DNA of 64,000 bases from contig NZ_VIFV01000014.1 of assembly GCF_007004625.1 (NCBI RefSeq), positions 1 to 64,000 on the forward strand. The letters run 5' to 3'. Shown here piece after piece: positions 1 through 9,501 of this stretch. The stretch is from Planococcus salinarum. Lineage in GTDB: Bacteria > Bacillota > Bacilli > Bacillales_A > Planococcaceae. The position numbers and the translations under genes were made by a program. How positions within the stretch are numbered: position 1 is the stretch's first letter; each line of letters begins with the position of its first letter. The notes under the pieces were generated by a model that saw nothing but the letters and a program-made list of their open reading frames with translations, was not told where the DNA came from and searched no databases.

Positions 1-147
1 CGGACTTCTCTTTCATTACGAATCCGGCAAGGCTTCGTAGATCCATTTCTCTTTCACTATAACACAGACGACCTGGTGAAAAAAAAGGAACCGCCAGGTT
101 TTTTAAGCATGCTCATTTTCAGGGATATCCAAGTTGCTTGGCGTGCA

Positions 148-244
148 GGTGCGCGACTCCTGCGGATTAGTGAGTCGACCGAGACCCCGCAGGGAACGGA
201 GTGAGCGAGGAGGCTTGGGCGTGAGCCCGCGGAAAGCGCGCACC
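148..244 (+). repeat. Family-A palindromic repeat, copy A0
   Basis: This is a REP-like element with the family-A core: CTCCTGCGG, then ACCCCGCAGG, then GAGGAGGCTTGGGC and CCCGCGGAAAGCG. It is closed by a perfect 7-bp terminal stem, GGTGCGC (148-154) with GCGCACC (238-244). Other copies lie near 10.95, 26.1, 39.57 and 63.4 kb. A second fragment matching only the 3' tail of copy A1 (AAGCATCCGCCTAGAGCGAA) sits at 327-346, as if another copy had been partly deleted. No gene is visible in 1-425. Confidence 0.75.
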
Positions 245-380
245 GGAACAGAAAGCAACCGTTCCATCGCCTTATTTTATCAACTTTTGAGATAAAATAT
301 GAGAAAAATACTTGACTGCGCATAAGAAAGCATCCGCCTAGAGCGAAATGATTGGAGAAGTCAGTAGTTTCTCGACAGTC

Positions 381-414
381 AAAAGAGGCCATCTGAATGT
401 CAGATGGCCTCTTT
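381..414 (-). terminator. Rho-independent terminator of the enoyl-CoA hydratase gene
   Basis: A near-perfect hairpin (AAAAGAGGCCATCTGA, 3-nt loop, TCAGATGGCCTCTTT) lies just past the stop codon of the minus-strand gene. It is followed by a T-rich end when read on the minus strand. The flanking A and T tracts make it potentially bidirectional. Confidence 0.85.
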
Positions 415-425
415 CAATTCACCGA

Positions 426-1202
426 TTATTTTCCTTTAAAGACCGGTTTGCGTTTTTCACCGAAAGCAAGCAGCGCTTCGACGCGGTCTTCGGTTGGAAT
501 CGTCAATTCGTACGCTTTTCTTTCAATATGCAGCCCTGTCTGCAGGTCTGCATTCATGCCGTTCTTAATGGCGAATTTGGCCTGCTGCAGAGCAATCGGA
601 CCATTTGCAAGCATCATATCGGCAAATTCACCGGTCACTTGCGCCAATTCTTCCGGTGGCGCAACGCGGGTGACCAAACCATAGTCCAGCGCTTCTGCAG
701 GTTTCAGGCGGCGCGCGGTCAATATCAGTTCCAGCGCTTTCGCTTCACCAATCAGCCGAGGCAGTCGCTGCGTTCCACCAGCGCCAGGGATGATGGCAAG
801 ACTGGTTTCGGTCAGGCCAAGCAGTGTATTGTCCGAGACGATCCGAAAATCGCAGGCAAGAGCAAGTTCCATGCCGCCACCGAAAGCAAAGCCGTTGATC
901 ATGGCGATCGTCGGCTGCGGAAGATTCTCGATTGTGGAAAAAACTTCGCCAATTTTATAGATATTTCGTTTCACGTGCTGGTCTGTCAATGTTTTCCGTT
1001 CCTTTAAATCCGCTCCGACACTGAATGCCTTTTCGCCAGCGCCGGTAAAAACCACAACGCGGATATCCGGATTGATGCGGATCGACTCAACCACCTGGCC
1101 GAGTTCCGCTAACATATCGTAATTGAATGCATTCATTGCATCCGGGCGGTTCAATGTAATGAATGCCAGATTCCCTCTTTGTTCATAATGAATTGTGTCC
1201 AT
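426..1202 (-). CDS. Enoyl-CoA hydratase/isomerase family protein
   Basis: This 258-residue crotonase-fold protein probably hydrates trans-2-enoyl-CoA to 3-hydroxyacyl-CoA in fatty-acid or amino-acid degradation. Visible features are the oxyanion-hole segments around FSVGADLKE and NGFAFGGG, and both glutamates expected of a true hydratase (GGGMELALACD and LTETSLAIIPGAGG). The ATG at 1202 was chosen because AAAGGGGGAT lies just upstream; a longer frame to 1229 lacks a ribosome binding site. It stands alone, divergent from the kinase gene, with its own terminator. It is similar in kind to B. subtilis YngF, but the exact substrate cannot be read from sequence. Confidence 0.9.
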   Translation of the reverse strand: MDTIHYEQRGNLAFITLNRPDAMNAFNYDMLAELGQVVESIRINPDIRVVVFTGAGEKAFSVGADLKERKTLTDQHVKRNIYKIGEVFSTIENLPQPTIAMINGFAFGGGMELALACDFRIVSDNTLLGLTETSLAIIPGAGGTQRLPRLIGEAKALELILTARRLKPAEALDYGLVTRVAPPEELAQVTGEFADMMLANGPIALQQAKFAIKNGMNADLQTGLHIERKAYELTIPTEDRVEALLAFGEKRKPVFKGK

Positions 1203-1250
1203 TTTTATCCCCCTTTGACTGATTACCATCCTTTAAAAACATACCACTTT

Positions 1251-1280
1251 TTGGACTATTCCGCTATCAGTGCCTATAAT
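1251..1280 (+). promoter_or_regulatory. Sigma-A promoter of the UbiB-type kinase gene
   Basis: TTGGAC, an 18-nt spacer and a consensus TATAAT lie 24 bp upstream of the start codon, with AAGGAGGG between them. Confidence 0.75.
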
Positions 1281-1303
1281 GAACTCAAGGAGGGACCCCG
1301 CTT

Positions 1304-2920
1304 ATGAATCAGATTACTTTTATTCGTGTTATTCGAATCGTTTTTATGGCCGTGAAATTTTTTATGCGGGCAACGTTCTTCCAAAAGCGTCACCGCGGCA
1401 ATTGGAATCCACTGGTTGAAGAAAAGTGGAACAAACTTGTTACCGAAATGGCCAAGGAATATAAAATTCTCGCTCTCCAACTGGGCGGACTGATGATCAA
1501 ACTGGGGCAGTTCCTGTCGACCCGGGCAGACATCATGCCTCCAAGTTTCCTGGCCGAACTGGAAGGGCTGACCGACAGAGTGCCTTCAGTGGAACGCGAA
1601 CAAATCGTCGCAGTTCTGGAGCGGGAATGGAATACACCGCAAAGCACTTATTTGCAGCATCTTTCGGAAGAGGCCATTGCTTCCGCTTCCATAGGAGAAG
1701 TTTATAAAGGCGTGCTGAAAGACGGGACTGAGGTGGCCATTAAAGTGCAGCGTCCCGGAACCGGCCGGATCCTCCGTGCAGATTTCCAGGCAGTGCGCAT
1801 TGTCATCTGGCTGGCTCGCAAGTTCACCAATTTCAGCAAACAGATTGATTTCACGAAACTATATCTGGAAATGACCGAAACCATCGGTGCAGAGTTGAAT
1901 TTCCAGCAGGAACTGGTAAATGGCCGCAGCTTCGCCGAACGTTTTGATGAAATGGATGGCATCCAGTTTCCGCGCTATTTTGAAGATCTGTCGACCCGTC
2001 ACGTGCTTGTCATGGACTGGATTGAAGGTGCGCGGATTACAGATCTTGCATTTATTGAGAAACACGATATTGACCGTTTTGAAATTTCGGAGCGCCTGTT
2101 CATCCTGTTTCTCGAGCAGGTCCTCTACGGCGGGCAATTCCATGCCGATCCGCATGGCGGCAATATCCTTCTGAAAAAAGACGGGACGATTGTCCTGATT
2201 GATTTCGGTATGACCGGAGTTATCCGGAAATCGGATTCGCAAGCAATTCTGCGAATAGCCGAAGGCATCATCTTTAAAAATTACGATCAGGTGCTGGATG
2301 GTCTGGAGGATCTGCGCTTCCTCTTGCCCCATGCTGACCGTGAAGTGCTGAAAGATGCCATAGCGCGGCTTGTTACTGCATATGAGTCGGATGAATTTAT
2401 GGAAATGGACAGTTTTGTCGTTGAAAGGCTGATGAAGGACCTTCAAACGATTGTCCGCACCCAACCTGTCCAACTGCCTTCAGAGTTCGCATTTTTTGGC
2501 CGCGCTGTTTCAATTTTTGTCGGTGTGCTCCATATCCTGAATCCGAAAGTTGACCTGATGGCGCTGGCCCGGCCGCGTATTTTGGAATGGGCTTCCTCGC
2601 AGAAAGAAGGGCAGAAAGTTTTCGGAAGAGGGGACGTATTGCGCTGGGTCCTCAATTCGACCGGACCGTTGCGCGTTTTCCCCCAAAAAGTCATCAATTA
2701 TCTTGAAGAACCTGAACGGATGCGCAATTATCTGGAAAACCGTGATGGCCGTATGCGGGAATATCGGCGTGATCTGCAAAGCAGAATGTTCGCCGGCATT
2801 TTCAGCATCCTGTCATTTACCGGCATCTCTATTGCCGTCTGGTTTTCAAATGAACCGTATCTATGGGTTTCTTCCGGCGCCTTTGTGGCATCATTGTTCG
2901 TATACCGTTCCATAAAATAA
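1304..2920 (+). CDS. ABC1/AarF/UbiB-family protein kinase-like protein
   Basis: This is a 538-residue atypical kinase of the UbiB/ABC1/ADCK family, whose members bind ATP and support isoprenoid-lipid (quinone) metabolism at membranes. Seen in order: the family KxGQ motif (KLGQFLSTR, about 66-74), the Ala-rich nucleotide loop (ASASIGEVYKG), VAIKVQRPG, the catalytic HADPHGGN with IDFGMTG, and two C-terminal hydrophobic helices ending the protein. AAGGAGGGACC precedes the ATG. It is monocistronic, between its own promoter and terminator. In Bacillota the physiological substrate is unknown, and ATPase rather than protein kinase activity is established for relatives. Confidence 0.9.
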   Translation: MNQITFIRVIRIVFMAVKFFMRATFFQKRHRGNWNPLVEEKWNKLVTEMAKEYKILALQLGGLMIKLGQFLSTRADIMPPSFLAELEGLTDRVPSVEREQIVAVLEREWNTPQSTYLQHLSEEAIASASIGEVYKGVLKDGTEVAIKVQRPGTGRILRADFQAVRIVIWLARKFTNFSKQIDFTKLYLEMTETIGAELNFQQELVNGRSFAERFDEMDGIQFPRYFEDLSTRHVLVMDWIEGARITDLAFIEKHDIDRFEISERLFILFLEQVLYGGQFHADPHGGNILLKKDGTIVLIDFGMTGVIRKSDSQAILRIAEGIIFKNYDQVLDGLEDLRFLLPHADREVLKDAIARLVTAYESDEFMEMDSFVVERLMKDLQTIVRTQPVQLPSEFAFFGRAVSIFVGVLHILNPKVDLMALARPRILEWASSQKEGQKVFGRGDVLRWVLNSTGPLRVFPQKVINYLEEPERMRNYLENRDGRMREYRRDLQSRMFAGIFSILSFTGISIAVWFSNEPYLWVSSGAFVASLFVYRSIK

Positions 2921-2953
2921 AACCTCTGCGCATCTTGCGCAGAGGTTTTTTCT
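2919..2953 (+). terminator. Terminator of the UbiB-type kinase gene
   Basis: The hairpin ACCTCTGCGC / GCGCAGAGGT is followed by T6. It begins directly at the stop codon. Confidence 0.9.
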
Positions 2954-2961
2954 TTAGCATA

Positions 2962-2989
2962 TTGCAATTCTGAAAATAGCGAGTACAAT
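2962..2989 (+). promoter_or_regulatory. Sigma-A promoter of the YhjD-like gene
   Basis: TTGCAA, a 16-nt spacer and TACAAT lie about 100 bp upstream of the start codon. Confidence 0.6.
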
Positions 2990-3085
2990 TATAAATAAGA
3001 ACAAGTGTTCCTTTTTGTATGTTTTATTGCCGAAGCCACATAGCAGTGGGCTGTATCGGGGCTAAGTTGTGAAGGTGGTGAGGAT

Positions 3086-3451
3086 ATGCCTTTGATTCCG
3101 CAGGATGAGATTGTTAATTTTGAAAAAATGATTTATTTGCCCATGGTTCTGACTGTACTGGAGCGCGACAGGATCCTGTTCGAAAGCGGTTCCTTCAAAC
3201 TGAAGCGTCCTTATTTCGAGTTGGTGGAAGGGGCAATCAGCCAGGTGCAGAAGGAATTGAAGGAAACTAAAATACATATGCGGAGGCGTCAGATGAAAGT
3301 GCTGCGGAACGCAGGAGACGACACCTTCACCGAATATGTATTTTATCATGGCGGATATGAAGACCACCGGCGCTATTTGAACCTGCGTCTGCGTAACCGG
3401 GTGGAAGAACTGATCCGCATCTATCTGTCCATGGCAGAGGTGAAAAACTAA
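3086..3451 (+). CDS. YhjD-like hypothetical protein
   Basis: This 121-residue, highly charged, mostly helical protein has no signal peptide or membrane segment. The N-terminal phrase IYLPMVLTVLERD and the arginine-rich middle (HMRRRQMKVLR) resemble the Bacillus YhjD family as I recall it; YhjD also lies near comK in B. subtilis. The function is unknown. GGTGAGG precedes the ATG. Its stop codon overlaps the stop of the convergent comK by 3 nt, so the two genes share no terminator between them. Confidence 0.7.
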   Translation: MPLIPQDEIVNFEKMIYLPMVLTVLERDRILFESGSFKLKRPYFELVEGAISQVQKELKETKIHMRRRQMKVLRNAGDDTFTEYVFYHGGYEDHRRYLNLRLRNRVEELIRIYLSMAEVKN

Positions 3452-3999
3452 TCAGAAAGATGCCTTGTGCGGATAGGCATCGGGCGCTTTGTCACGTAAG
3501 TCAATTGCTGCTTATGCTGATTCTGCGCTTTTTTGAAATAACGGCGCAATGAACCGGCAAAGGAGTGCTGGTTTCTCAGGGCGATGGCAGAGACATCCAG
3601 GCAGACGGATTGGCCATTACCAAGATAGACGACACTTCCTCCACTTTCATCACTCTCAATCAAATCGATGGCGTCGTAATTGAACCATACCGACTCTTTG
3701 TTTTTCGGTGAATGGGTGGGAAAGAAAATCAGCGGATTTCCATAATATTCCCCGATGATGATGGGGGGCTTGTGCTTCACTCCTATCGCTTTTTGGGCAT
3801 AGAGTGTGGCACTTTCAAGCGAACCCCGGTAAAAGGAGCAGGAACCGGTGATGGTCTTGTAGGCGGTTTGCTCCACAAGAAATTCGCTGCGGTCTTCGAG
3901 CACCCGCGTCACCAGGCGTGAGCCATCGATGTGAGGAATGAGTGCGTATGTATTGTTGCATATAATATAAGAGAATGGATTATAATTCTTTCGACCCAT
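3448..3999 (-). CDS. comK: Competence transcription factor ComK
   Basis: This 183-residue protein matches the ComK family, which activates late competence genes by binding paired AAAA-N5-TTTT boxes. The segment GSCSFYRGSLESATLYAQKA, the SHKPPI-like VKHKPPIIIGEYY, the LIFFPTHSP stretch and the C-terminal SFAGSLRRYFKK correspond to conserved ComK blocks. Length is close to the 192 residues of B. subtilis ComK, with a shorter C-terminus. Upstream DNA is very AT-rich, as expected for an autoregulated comK, but I found only degenerate boxes (GAAA-N5-TTTT at 4077-4089 and AAAA-N5-TTTG at 4090-4102). The divergent neighbour is the IDEAL-domain gene, the same pairing as yhzC-comK in B. subtilis. Confidence 0.9.
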   Translation of the reverse strand: MGRKNYNPFSYIICNNTYALIPHIDGSRLVTRVLEDRSEFLVEQTAYKTITGSCSFYRGSLESATLYAQKAIGVKHKPPIIIGEYYGNPLIFFPTHSPKNKESVWFNYDAIDLIESDESGGSVVYLGNGQSVCLDVSAIALRNQHSFAGSLRRYFKKAQNQHKQQLTYVTKRPMPIRTRHLSD

Positions 4000-4034
4000 G
4001 CTAAAACACCCCCATAATTTACTTTACTCTTCCT

Positions 4035-4062
4035 ATTATAATAATAATTGGAAAATATACAA
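4035..4062 (-). promoter_or_regulatory. Probable comK promoter
   Basis: On the minus strand TTGTAT, a 16-nt spacer and a consensus TATAAT lie 36 bp upstream of the comK start, inside an AT-rich divergent region. Confidence 0.6.
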
Positions 4063-4119
4063 TGTTTTTAATCTTAGAAATAATTTTTTAAAATATCGTT
4101 TGAATTTTCTAAATAATTA

Positions 4120-4148
4120 TTGTTCTTTTTTTATTTTTCATGTATACT
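4120..4148 (+). promoter_or_regulatory. Promoter of the IDEAL-domain gene
   Basis: TTGTTC, a 17-nt spacer and TATACT lie 27 bp upstream of the start codon. Confidence 0.65.
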
Positions 4149-4175
4149 AATGAAAAGCATTCGGGGTGAGGTAGA

Positions 4176-4415
4176 ATGGAAAACTATTATTCTTATGCTG
4201 ATTTCATGAAGGCGATGGCTCAAACAAAGAAAATTTCCGAAGCAGAGAAATTACTGAATGAGATTTATCTGGATCTTTTCCTCAAGCATGTACACCGCTC
4301 GCAACAGGAAGAACAGCTCATGGATCTTATTGATGAAGCCCTGGACACTAATGACCGCAATGCATTCAATCGATACAGCCAGCAACTGCAGGCTTTAAAA
4401 TCTGAAGAATCCTGA
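4176..4415 (+). CDS. IDEAL-domain protein (YhzC-like)
   Basis: This is a 79-residue acidic protein carrying the short IDEAL motif near its C-terminus (LMDLIDEALDTNDRNAF, about 51-67), a helical module found in many small Bacillota proteins and thought to mediate protein contacts. GGGTGAGG precedes the ATG. The gene diverges from comK, as yhzC does in B. subtilis, and is followed by its own terminator before uvrB. No enzymatic motif is present and its role is unknown; a link to competence is suggested only by position. Confidence 0.85.
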   Translation: MENYYSYADFMKAMAQTKKISEAEKLLNEIYLDLFLKHVHRSQQEEQLMDLIDEALDTNDRNAFNRYSQQLQALKSEES

Positions 4416-4420
4416 TAGAA

Positions 4421-4452
4421 AAGAACCGCTCTCCGGAGCGGTTCTTTTTTTC
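4421..4452 (+). terminator. Terminator of the IDEAL-domain gene
   Basis: The hairpin AAGAACCGCTCT / GGAGCGGTTCTT is followed by a T-run. Confidence 0.9.
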
Positions 4453-4474
4453 TTTCCATGAAATAATTCCGCGA

Positions 4475-4488
4475 AAAACATACGTTCG
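4475..4488 (+). promoter_or_regulatory. LexA (SOS) box of uvrBA
   Basis: AAAACATACGTTCG matches 11 of 14 positions of the Bacillus SOS consensus CGAAC-N4-GTTYC-type box, including the full AACATACGTT core. It lies just upstream of the uvrB promoter, where DinR/LexA sites sit in relatives. Confidence 0.65.
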
Positions 4489-4492
4489 CTTT

Positions 4493-4520
4493 TTGTTAGT
4501 GGAATTTTAGGGCATATGAT
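4493..4520 (+). promoter_or_regulatory. uvrBA promoter
   Basis: TTGTTA, a 16-nt spacer and TATGAT lie 34 bp upstream of uvrB, immediately after the LexA box. Confidence 0.6.
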
Positions 4521-4554
4521 AAAATAAAGGTATTGAAAATCGGGAGGCCTATAC

Positions 4555-6537
4555 ATGAAACAGGAATTCAATCTGCAAGCTCCATACGAACCCGCCGGGG
4601 ATCAGCCACAGGCAATCGCCGAACTGACGGAAGGAATCATCAACGGCAAACGGTTCCAGACCCTGCTGGGTGCCACCGGTACGGGGAAGACCTACACAAT
4701 GTCGAATGTCATTCAGCAAGTAAAGAAACCCACTCTCGTTATGGCCCACAACAAAACCCTGGCCGGACAGCTTTACAGTGAGTTCAAAGAATTTTTTCCG
4801 GACAATGCGGTGGAGTACTTTGTCAGCTATTACGATTATTATCAGCCGGAAGCATACGTACCGCAATCCGACACTTATATAGAAAAAGATGCAAGCATCA
4901 ATGACGAAATCGATAAGCTTCGCCATTCTGCCACATCTTCGCTTTTTGAGCGTGATGATGTAATTGTTATCGCCTCCGTTTCCTGCATTTACGGACTCGG
5001 TTCCCCAAAAGAGTACCGGGAACTGGTGGTTTCGTTGCGTAAAGGGATGGAAATTGAACGCAATCAGCTCCTGCGAAAACTCGTGGATGTTCAATATGAA
5101 CGAAATGACATTAATTTTATCCGAGGCACTTTCCGGGTACGCGGGGATGTCGTGGAAATCTTTCCGGCGTCTCGGGACGAGAGATGTCTGCGTGTAGAAT
5201 TTTTCGGAGACGAAATTGACCGGATCCGCGAAGTGGACGCATTGACCGGTGAAATCATCGGCGAGCGGGACCATGCCGCCATTTTTCCGGCTTCCCACTT
5301 TGTGACGCGCGAAGAGAAAATGGTCAAAGCGATTGAAAATATCGAAGCGGAACTGGAAGAGCGGTTAAAAGAAATGCGCGCTGAAGACAAGCTGCTGGAA
5401 GCGCAGCGCTTAGAACAGAGAACGCGCTATGATCTCGAAATGATGAGGGAAATGGGATTTTGTTCAGGAATCGAAAACTACTCCCGCCACCTCACCCTGC
5501 GCCCGGCAGGTGCCCAACCTTACACGCTCATTGATTATTTTCCGGATGATTTCCTCTTGGTGGTTGATGAAAGCCATGTGACACTGCCGCAGGTTCGCGG
5601 CATGTTCAATGGCGACCAGGCAAGAAAGAAAGTGCTGGTTGACCATGGTTTCCGTCTGCCTTCAGCAATGGACAACCGTCCGCTGACTTTCACGGAATTC
5701 GAAGAGCATATCGACCAGGCGGTATTTGTTTCGGCGACGCCGGGACCCTATGAACTGGAACATACACCGGAAATGATCGAACAGATCATCCGGCCGACAG
5801 GTTTACTGGATCCAACCATTGAAATCCGTCCAATCGAAGGGCAAATAGATGATCTCATGGACGAAATCCGCCAGCGCGCAGAACGGAATGAGCGGGTGCT
5901 GGTGACGACATTGACCAAAAAAATGTCGGAAGACCTGACCGCTTATCTAAAAGAAGCGGGAGTGAAAGTGAATTACCTCCACTCCGAAATCAAGACGCTC
6001 GAGCGGATTGAAATTATCCGCGAATTGCGTATGGGCGTCTATGACGTGCTTGTCGGCATCAACTTGCTGCGTGAAGGCCTGGATATTCCGGAAGTTTCAC
6101 TCGTGACGATCCTGGATGCTGATAAGGAAGGCTTCCTGCGTTCCGAACGCGCCCTTATCCAGACAATGGGCCGAGCCGCACGGAATGCAAATGGACAAGT
6201 TATCATGTACGCTGACAGAATAACGGATTCGATGCAAAAGGCGATGGATGAAACAACGCGCCGGCGCACGATCCAGGCTGCATACAATGAAGAACATGGC
6301 ATCACGCCGATGACTATACAAAAGAAAATCCGCGATGTCATCCGCGCCACTGTGGCGTCGGAAGAAGCGGAAGAATATGTTTCAAAAGCGACAGCAGGCA
6401 AAAAGCTCAAAAAAGAAGATCGCCTGAAACTGATTGCATTATTGGAGACAGAAATGAAAGAAGCCGCAAAAGCGCTCGATTTCGAACGGGCAGCAGAACT
6501 GCGGGATACTGTGCTTGAACTGAAAGCGGAAGGATGA
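4555..6537 (+). CDS. uvrB: Excinuclease ABC subunit B
   Basis: UvrB is the damage-verifying helicase of nucleotide excision repair; UvrA loads it and UvrC then cuts. The 660 residues show Walker A GATGTGKT (39-46), the beta-hairpin region [12 protein letters not shown], the DESH box, SATPGPYE, motif V/VI ([13 protein letters not shown] ... GRAARN) and a C-terminal UVR motif ([16 protein letters not shown]) that binds UvrC. GGGAGG precedes the ATG. It is co-transcribed with uvrA, six bases downstream, from a promoter with an adjacent LexA box, so DNA-damage induction is expected. Confidence 0.98.
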   Translation: MKQEFNLQAPYEPAGDQPQAIAELTEGIINGKRFQTLLGATGTGKTYTMSNVIQQVKKPTLVMAHNKTLAGQLYSEFKEFFPDNAVEYFVSYYDYYQPEAYVPQSDTYIEKDASINDEIDKLRHSATSSLFERDDVIVIASVSCIYGLGSPKEYRELVVSLRKGMEIERNQLLRKLVDVQYERNDINFIRGTFRVRGDVVEIFPASRDERCLRVEFFGDEIDRIREVDALTGEIIGERDHAAIFPASHFVTREEKMVKAIENIEAELEERLKEMRAEDKLLEAQRLEQRTRYDLEMMREMGFCSGIENYSRHLTLRPAGAQPYTLIDYFPDDFLLVVDESHVTLPQVRGMFNGDQARKKVLVDHGFRLPSAMDNRPLTFTEFEEHIDQAVFVSATPGPYELEHTPEMIEQIIRPTGLLDPTIEIRPIEGQIDDLMDEIRQRAERNERVLVTTLTKKMSEDLTAYLKEAGVKVNYLHSEIKTLERIEIIRELRMGVYDVLVGINLLREGLDIPEVSLVTILDADKEGFLRSERALIQTMGRAARNANGQVIMYADRITDSMQKAMDETTRRRTIQAAYNEEHGITPMTIQKKIRDVIRATVASEEAEEYVSKATAGKKLKKEDRLKLIALLETEMKEAAKALDFERAAELRDTVLELKAEG

Positions 6538-6543
6538 TCGATT

Positions 6544-9426
6544 TTGAGAAACCAGGAAATCAAGATTCAGGGTGCGCGAGCGCATAATTTGAAAAATATT
6601 GATATTACGATACCACGGGATAAACTGGTGGTCATGACCGGTTTATCGGGTTCGGGCAAATCTTCACTTGCTTTTGATACGATTTATGCGGAAGGGCAGC
6701 GCCGCTATGTAGAGTCGCTGTCTTCCTATGCCCGCCAGTTTCTCGGGCAAATGGACAAGCCCGATGTAGATTTGATCGAAGGATTGTCACCGGCGATTTC
6801 AATCGACCAGAAAACGACGAGTAAAAACCCGCGTTCAACTGTTGCGACAGTTACGGAGATTTATGATTATATGCGTCTGATGTACGCAAGGGTCGGCAAA
6901 GCGATCTGCCCAAACCACGGCATTGAAATTTCCTCCCAGACGATCGAACAGATGGTGGACCGGCTGGTCGTTTATCCGGAACGCACTAAAATGCAGATTC
7001 TGGCACCGCTTGTCTCGGGCAGAAAAGGGACACACGCCAAGTTGTTTGAAGATATCAAGAAACAAGGGTATGTCCGTGTAAGGGTCAATGGGGAACTGAT
7101 CGATCTGGATGACAATATTGAATTGGATAAAAACAAAAAACATTCAATCGAAGTGGTCATTGACCGTATCGTCATGAAAGAGGGGATTGCGCCGAGGCTC
7201 AGTGATTCACTCGAATCGGCCCTGCGCTTGAGCGATGGAAGAGTGCTGGTCGATGTCATGGAACAGGAAGAGCTGTTGTTCAGCGAACATCATGCCTGCC
7301 CGATCTGCGGATTCTCCATCGGCGAATTGGAACCCCGTATGTTCTCGTTCAACTCGCCGTTTGGGGCATGTCCTGAATGTGATGGCCTCGGCCATAAGCT
7401 GGAAGTGGATCCTGATCTGGTGATTCCCGATTGGAGCCTGTCATTGAACGAGCACGCCGTCGCTCCGTGGAAACCCACCAGCTCTCAATATTATCCGCAA
7501 TTATTGAAAGCCCTGTGCAAACATTTTAAGATCGACATGGACGCCCCACTCAGCGAATTGCCTGAAGAACATGTAAATATGATTCTAAAGGGTGCCGGAA
7601 CTGAAAAAATCCGATTCCGTTACCAAAATGAATACGGCCAAATACGCGACAATCATATCAATTTCGAAGGGGTTCTTTCGAATGTCGACCGTCGCTACCG
7701 GGAAACTTCTTCGGATTATACGCGGGACCAGATGGAAAAATATATGGCGGAGCAGTCGTGCCCCACGTGCCATGGCCACCGCCTTAAACCGGAATCACTG
7801 GCAGTGAAAGTCAACGGACTACACATCGGGAAAGTTTCGGAATTTTCGATTGTGGAAGCGGATGACTTCTTCAAAAATCTCGAACTGTCGGAAAAAGATA
7901 TGCAAATTTCTTTGCTGATTCTGCGGGAAATTAAAGAAAGACTGGGATTCCTCATCAATGTAGGTCTCGATTACCTGACGCTGAACCGGGCATCCGGAAC
8001 GATGTCGGGTGGTGAAGCGCAACGGATTCGTCTCGCTACCCAAATTGGTTCGCGTCTTTCAGGCGTCCTCTATATTTTGGATGAGCCATCAATCGGGCTC
8101 CATCAGCGGGATAATGACCGGCTGATCAATACACTGAAGGGGATGCGCGATATCGGCAACACGCTCATCGTGGTCGAACACGATGAAGACACGATGCTTG
8201 CTGCTGATTACCTCATTGACATCGGACCGGGGGCAGGAGTGCACGGCGGCGAAATCATCGCAGCCGGCACACCGGAAAAAGTGATGAAAAACAAAAAATC
8301 GCTGACCGGACAATACTTAAGCGGCAAGAAATTCATTCCCCTGCCGGCGGAACGGAGAGCACGCGATGAACGCGCCATCTCGATCCGTGGCGCAAGCGAA
8401 AACAACCTGAAAGGTGTGGATGTCGATATTCCAATCGGCATATTCACGGCAGTGACTGGTGTGTCAGGTTCAGGGAAAAGTACGCTCGTCAATGAGATTC
8501 TTTATAAGACGCTCGCCAGCAAATTGAACCGTGCCAAGATTAAACCGGGCAAAGCCGTGTCGGTAACAGGATACGAAAAGCTTGAAAAAGTCATTGAAAT
8601 CGACCAGTCACCGATTGGGCGCACACCGCGGTCCAATCCGGCCACCTATACCGGCGTCTTTGATGACATCCGTGATGTTTACGCCAAAACAAATGAAGCA
8701 AAAGTGCGTGGATACCAAAAAGGGCGGTTCAGTTTCAATGTTAAGGGCGGTCGCTGTGAAGCCTGCCGCGGAGATGGTATTATTAAAATAGAAATGCACT
8801 TCCTGCCGGATGTCTACGTGCCTTGTGAAGTTTGCCACGGCAAGCGCTACAACCGGGAAACATTGGAAGTGAAATACAAAGACAAGAACATTGCCGATGT
8901 TCTGGCGATGACCGTGGAAGATGCCCATGCATTTTTCGAAAATGTTCCGAAGATCAACCGGAAACTGAAGACGATTGTGGATGTCGGTCTCGGCTATGTT
9001 ACGATGGGACAGCCGGCGACAACCTTATCCGGCGGTGAGGCGCAGCGGGTCAAATTGGCTTCTGAACTTCATAAACGTTCTGACGGCAAGTCTTTCTATA
9101 TACTCGACGAACCGACTACCGGTTTGCACGCGGATGACATTTCCCGTCTGCTGAAAGTGCTCCAGCGTATTGTGGACAACGGAGATACCGTTCTGACTAT
9201 TGAACATAATCTGGATGTCATCAAAACGGCTGACTATCTTATCGATCTCGGACCGGAAGGCGGCGACAAAGGCGGTACGATTCTGGCCACAGGAACGCCT
9301 GAAGAAATCGCGGAAGTCGAAAATTCGTATACCGGGAACTACCTGAAGCCGATTCTTGAACGCGACCGGGCAAGAATGGAAGCGAAAGTGAGCAAGGCAA
9401 GCCGCAGAAAAAAAGCAGTCAAATGA
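6544..9426 (+). CDS. uvrA: Excinuclease ABC subunit A
   Basis: UvrA is the damage-sensing ABC-type ATPase of nucleotide excision repair and acts as a dimer with UvrB. The 960 residues contain two split ABC cassettes: Walker A GLSGSGKS and GVSGSGKS, two signatures ([22 protein letters not shown]), and three zinc-binding cysteine groups (CPICG...CPEC, CPTC, CEAC...CEVC). Start is TTG at 6544, with GGAAGGA inside the end of uvrB as ribosome binding site. Length and domain order are typical. Confidence 0.98.
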   Translation: MRNQEIKIQGARAHNLKNIDITIPRDKLVVMTGLSGSGKSSLAFDTIYAEGQRRYVESLSSYARQFLGQMDKPDVDLIEGLSPAISIDQKTTSKNPRSTVATVTEIYDYMRLMYARVGKAICPNHGIEISSQTIEQMVDRLVVYPERTKMQILAPLVSGRKGTHAKLFEDIKKQGYVRVRVNGELIDLDDNIELDKNKKHSIEVVIDRIVMKEGIAPRLSDSLESALRLSDGRVLVDVMEQEELLFSEHHACPICGFSIGELEPRMFSFNSPFGACPECDGLGHKLEVDPDLVIPDWSLSLNEHAVAPWKPTSSQYYPQLLKALCKHFKIDMDAPLSELPEEHVNMILKGAGTEKIRFRYQNEYGQIRDNHINFEGVLSNVDRRYRETSSDYTRDQMEKYMAEQSCPTCHGHRLKPESLAVKVNGLHIGKVSEFSIVEADDFFKNLELSEKDMQISLLILREIKERLGFLINVGLDYLTLNRASGTMSGGEAQRIRLATQIGSRLSGVLYILDEPSIGLHQRDNDRLINTLKGMRDIGNTLIVVEHDEDTMLAADYLIDIGPGAGVHGGEIIAAGTPEKVMKNKKSLTGQYLSGKKFIPLPAERRARDERAISIRGASENNLKGVDVDIPIGIFTAVTGVSGSGKSTLVNEILYKTLASKLNRAKIKPGKAVSVTGYEKLEKVIEIDQSPIGRTPRSNPATYTGVFDDIRDVYAKTNEAKVRGYQKGRFSFNVKGGRCEACRGDGIIKIEMHFLPDVYVPCEVCHGKRYNRETLEVKYKDKNIADVLAMTVEDAHAFFENVPKINRKLKTIVDVGLGYVTMGQPATTLSGGEAQRVKLASELHKRSDGKSFYILDEPTTGLHADDISRLLKVLQRIVDNGDTVLTIEHNLDVIKTADYLIDLGPEGGDKGGTILATGTPEEIAEVENSYTGNYLKPILERDRARMEAKVSKASRRKKAVK

Positions 9427-9501
9427 AACTTTTTAAAGCACCGAACGTATCAATAATTAGAATAATTTTTTTATAAACGAACGATGAGGAGGCCGCAATA
9501 C

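Noticed and set aside
57-392. Minus-strand 111-codon frame
   Set aside because: It runs through the A0 repeat and terminator, has no ribosome site and no recognisable protein features.
4052-4102. ComK autoregulation boxes upstream of comK
   Set aside because: Only one-mismatch boxes with no accepted spacing between a pair were found in very AT-rich DNA; noted in the comK entry but not called as a site.
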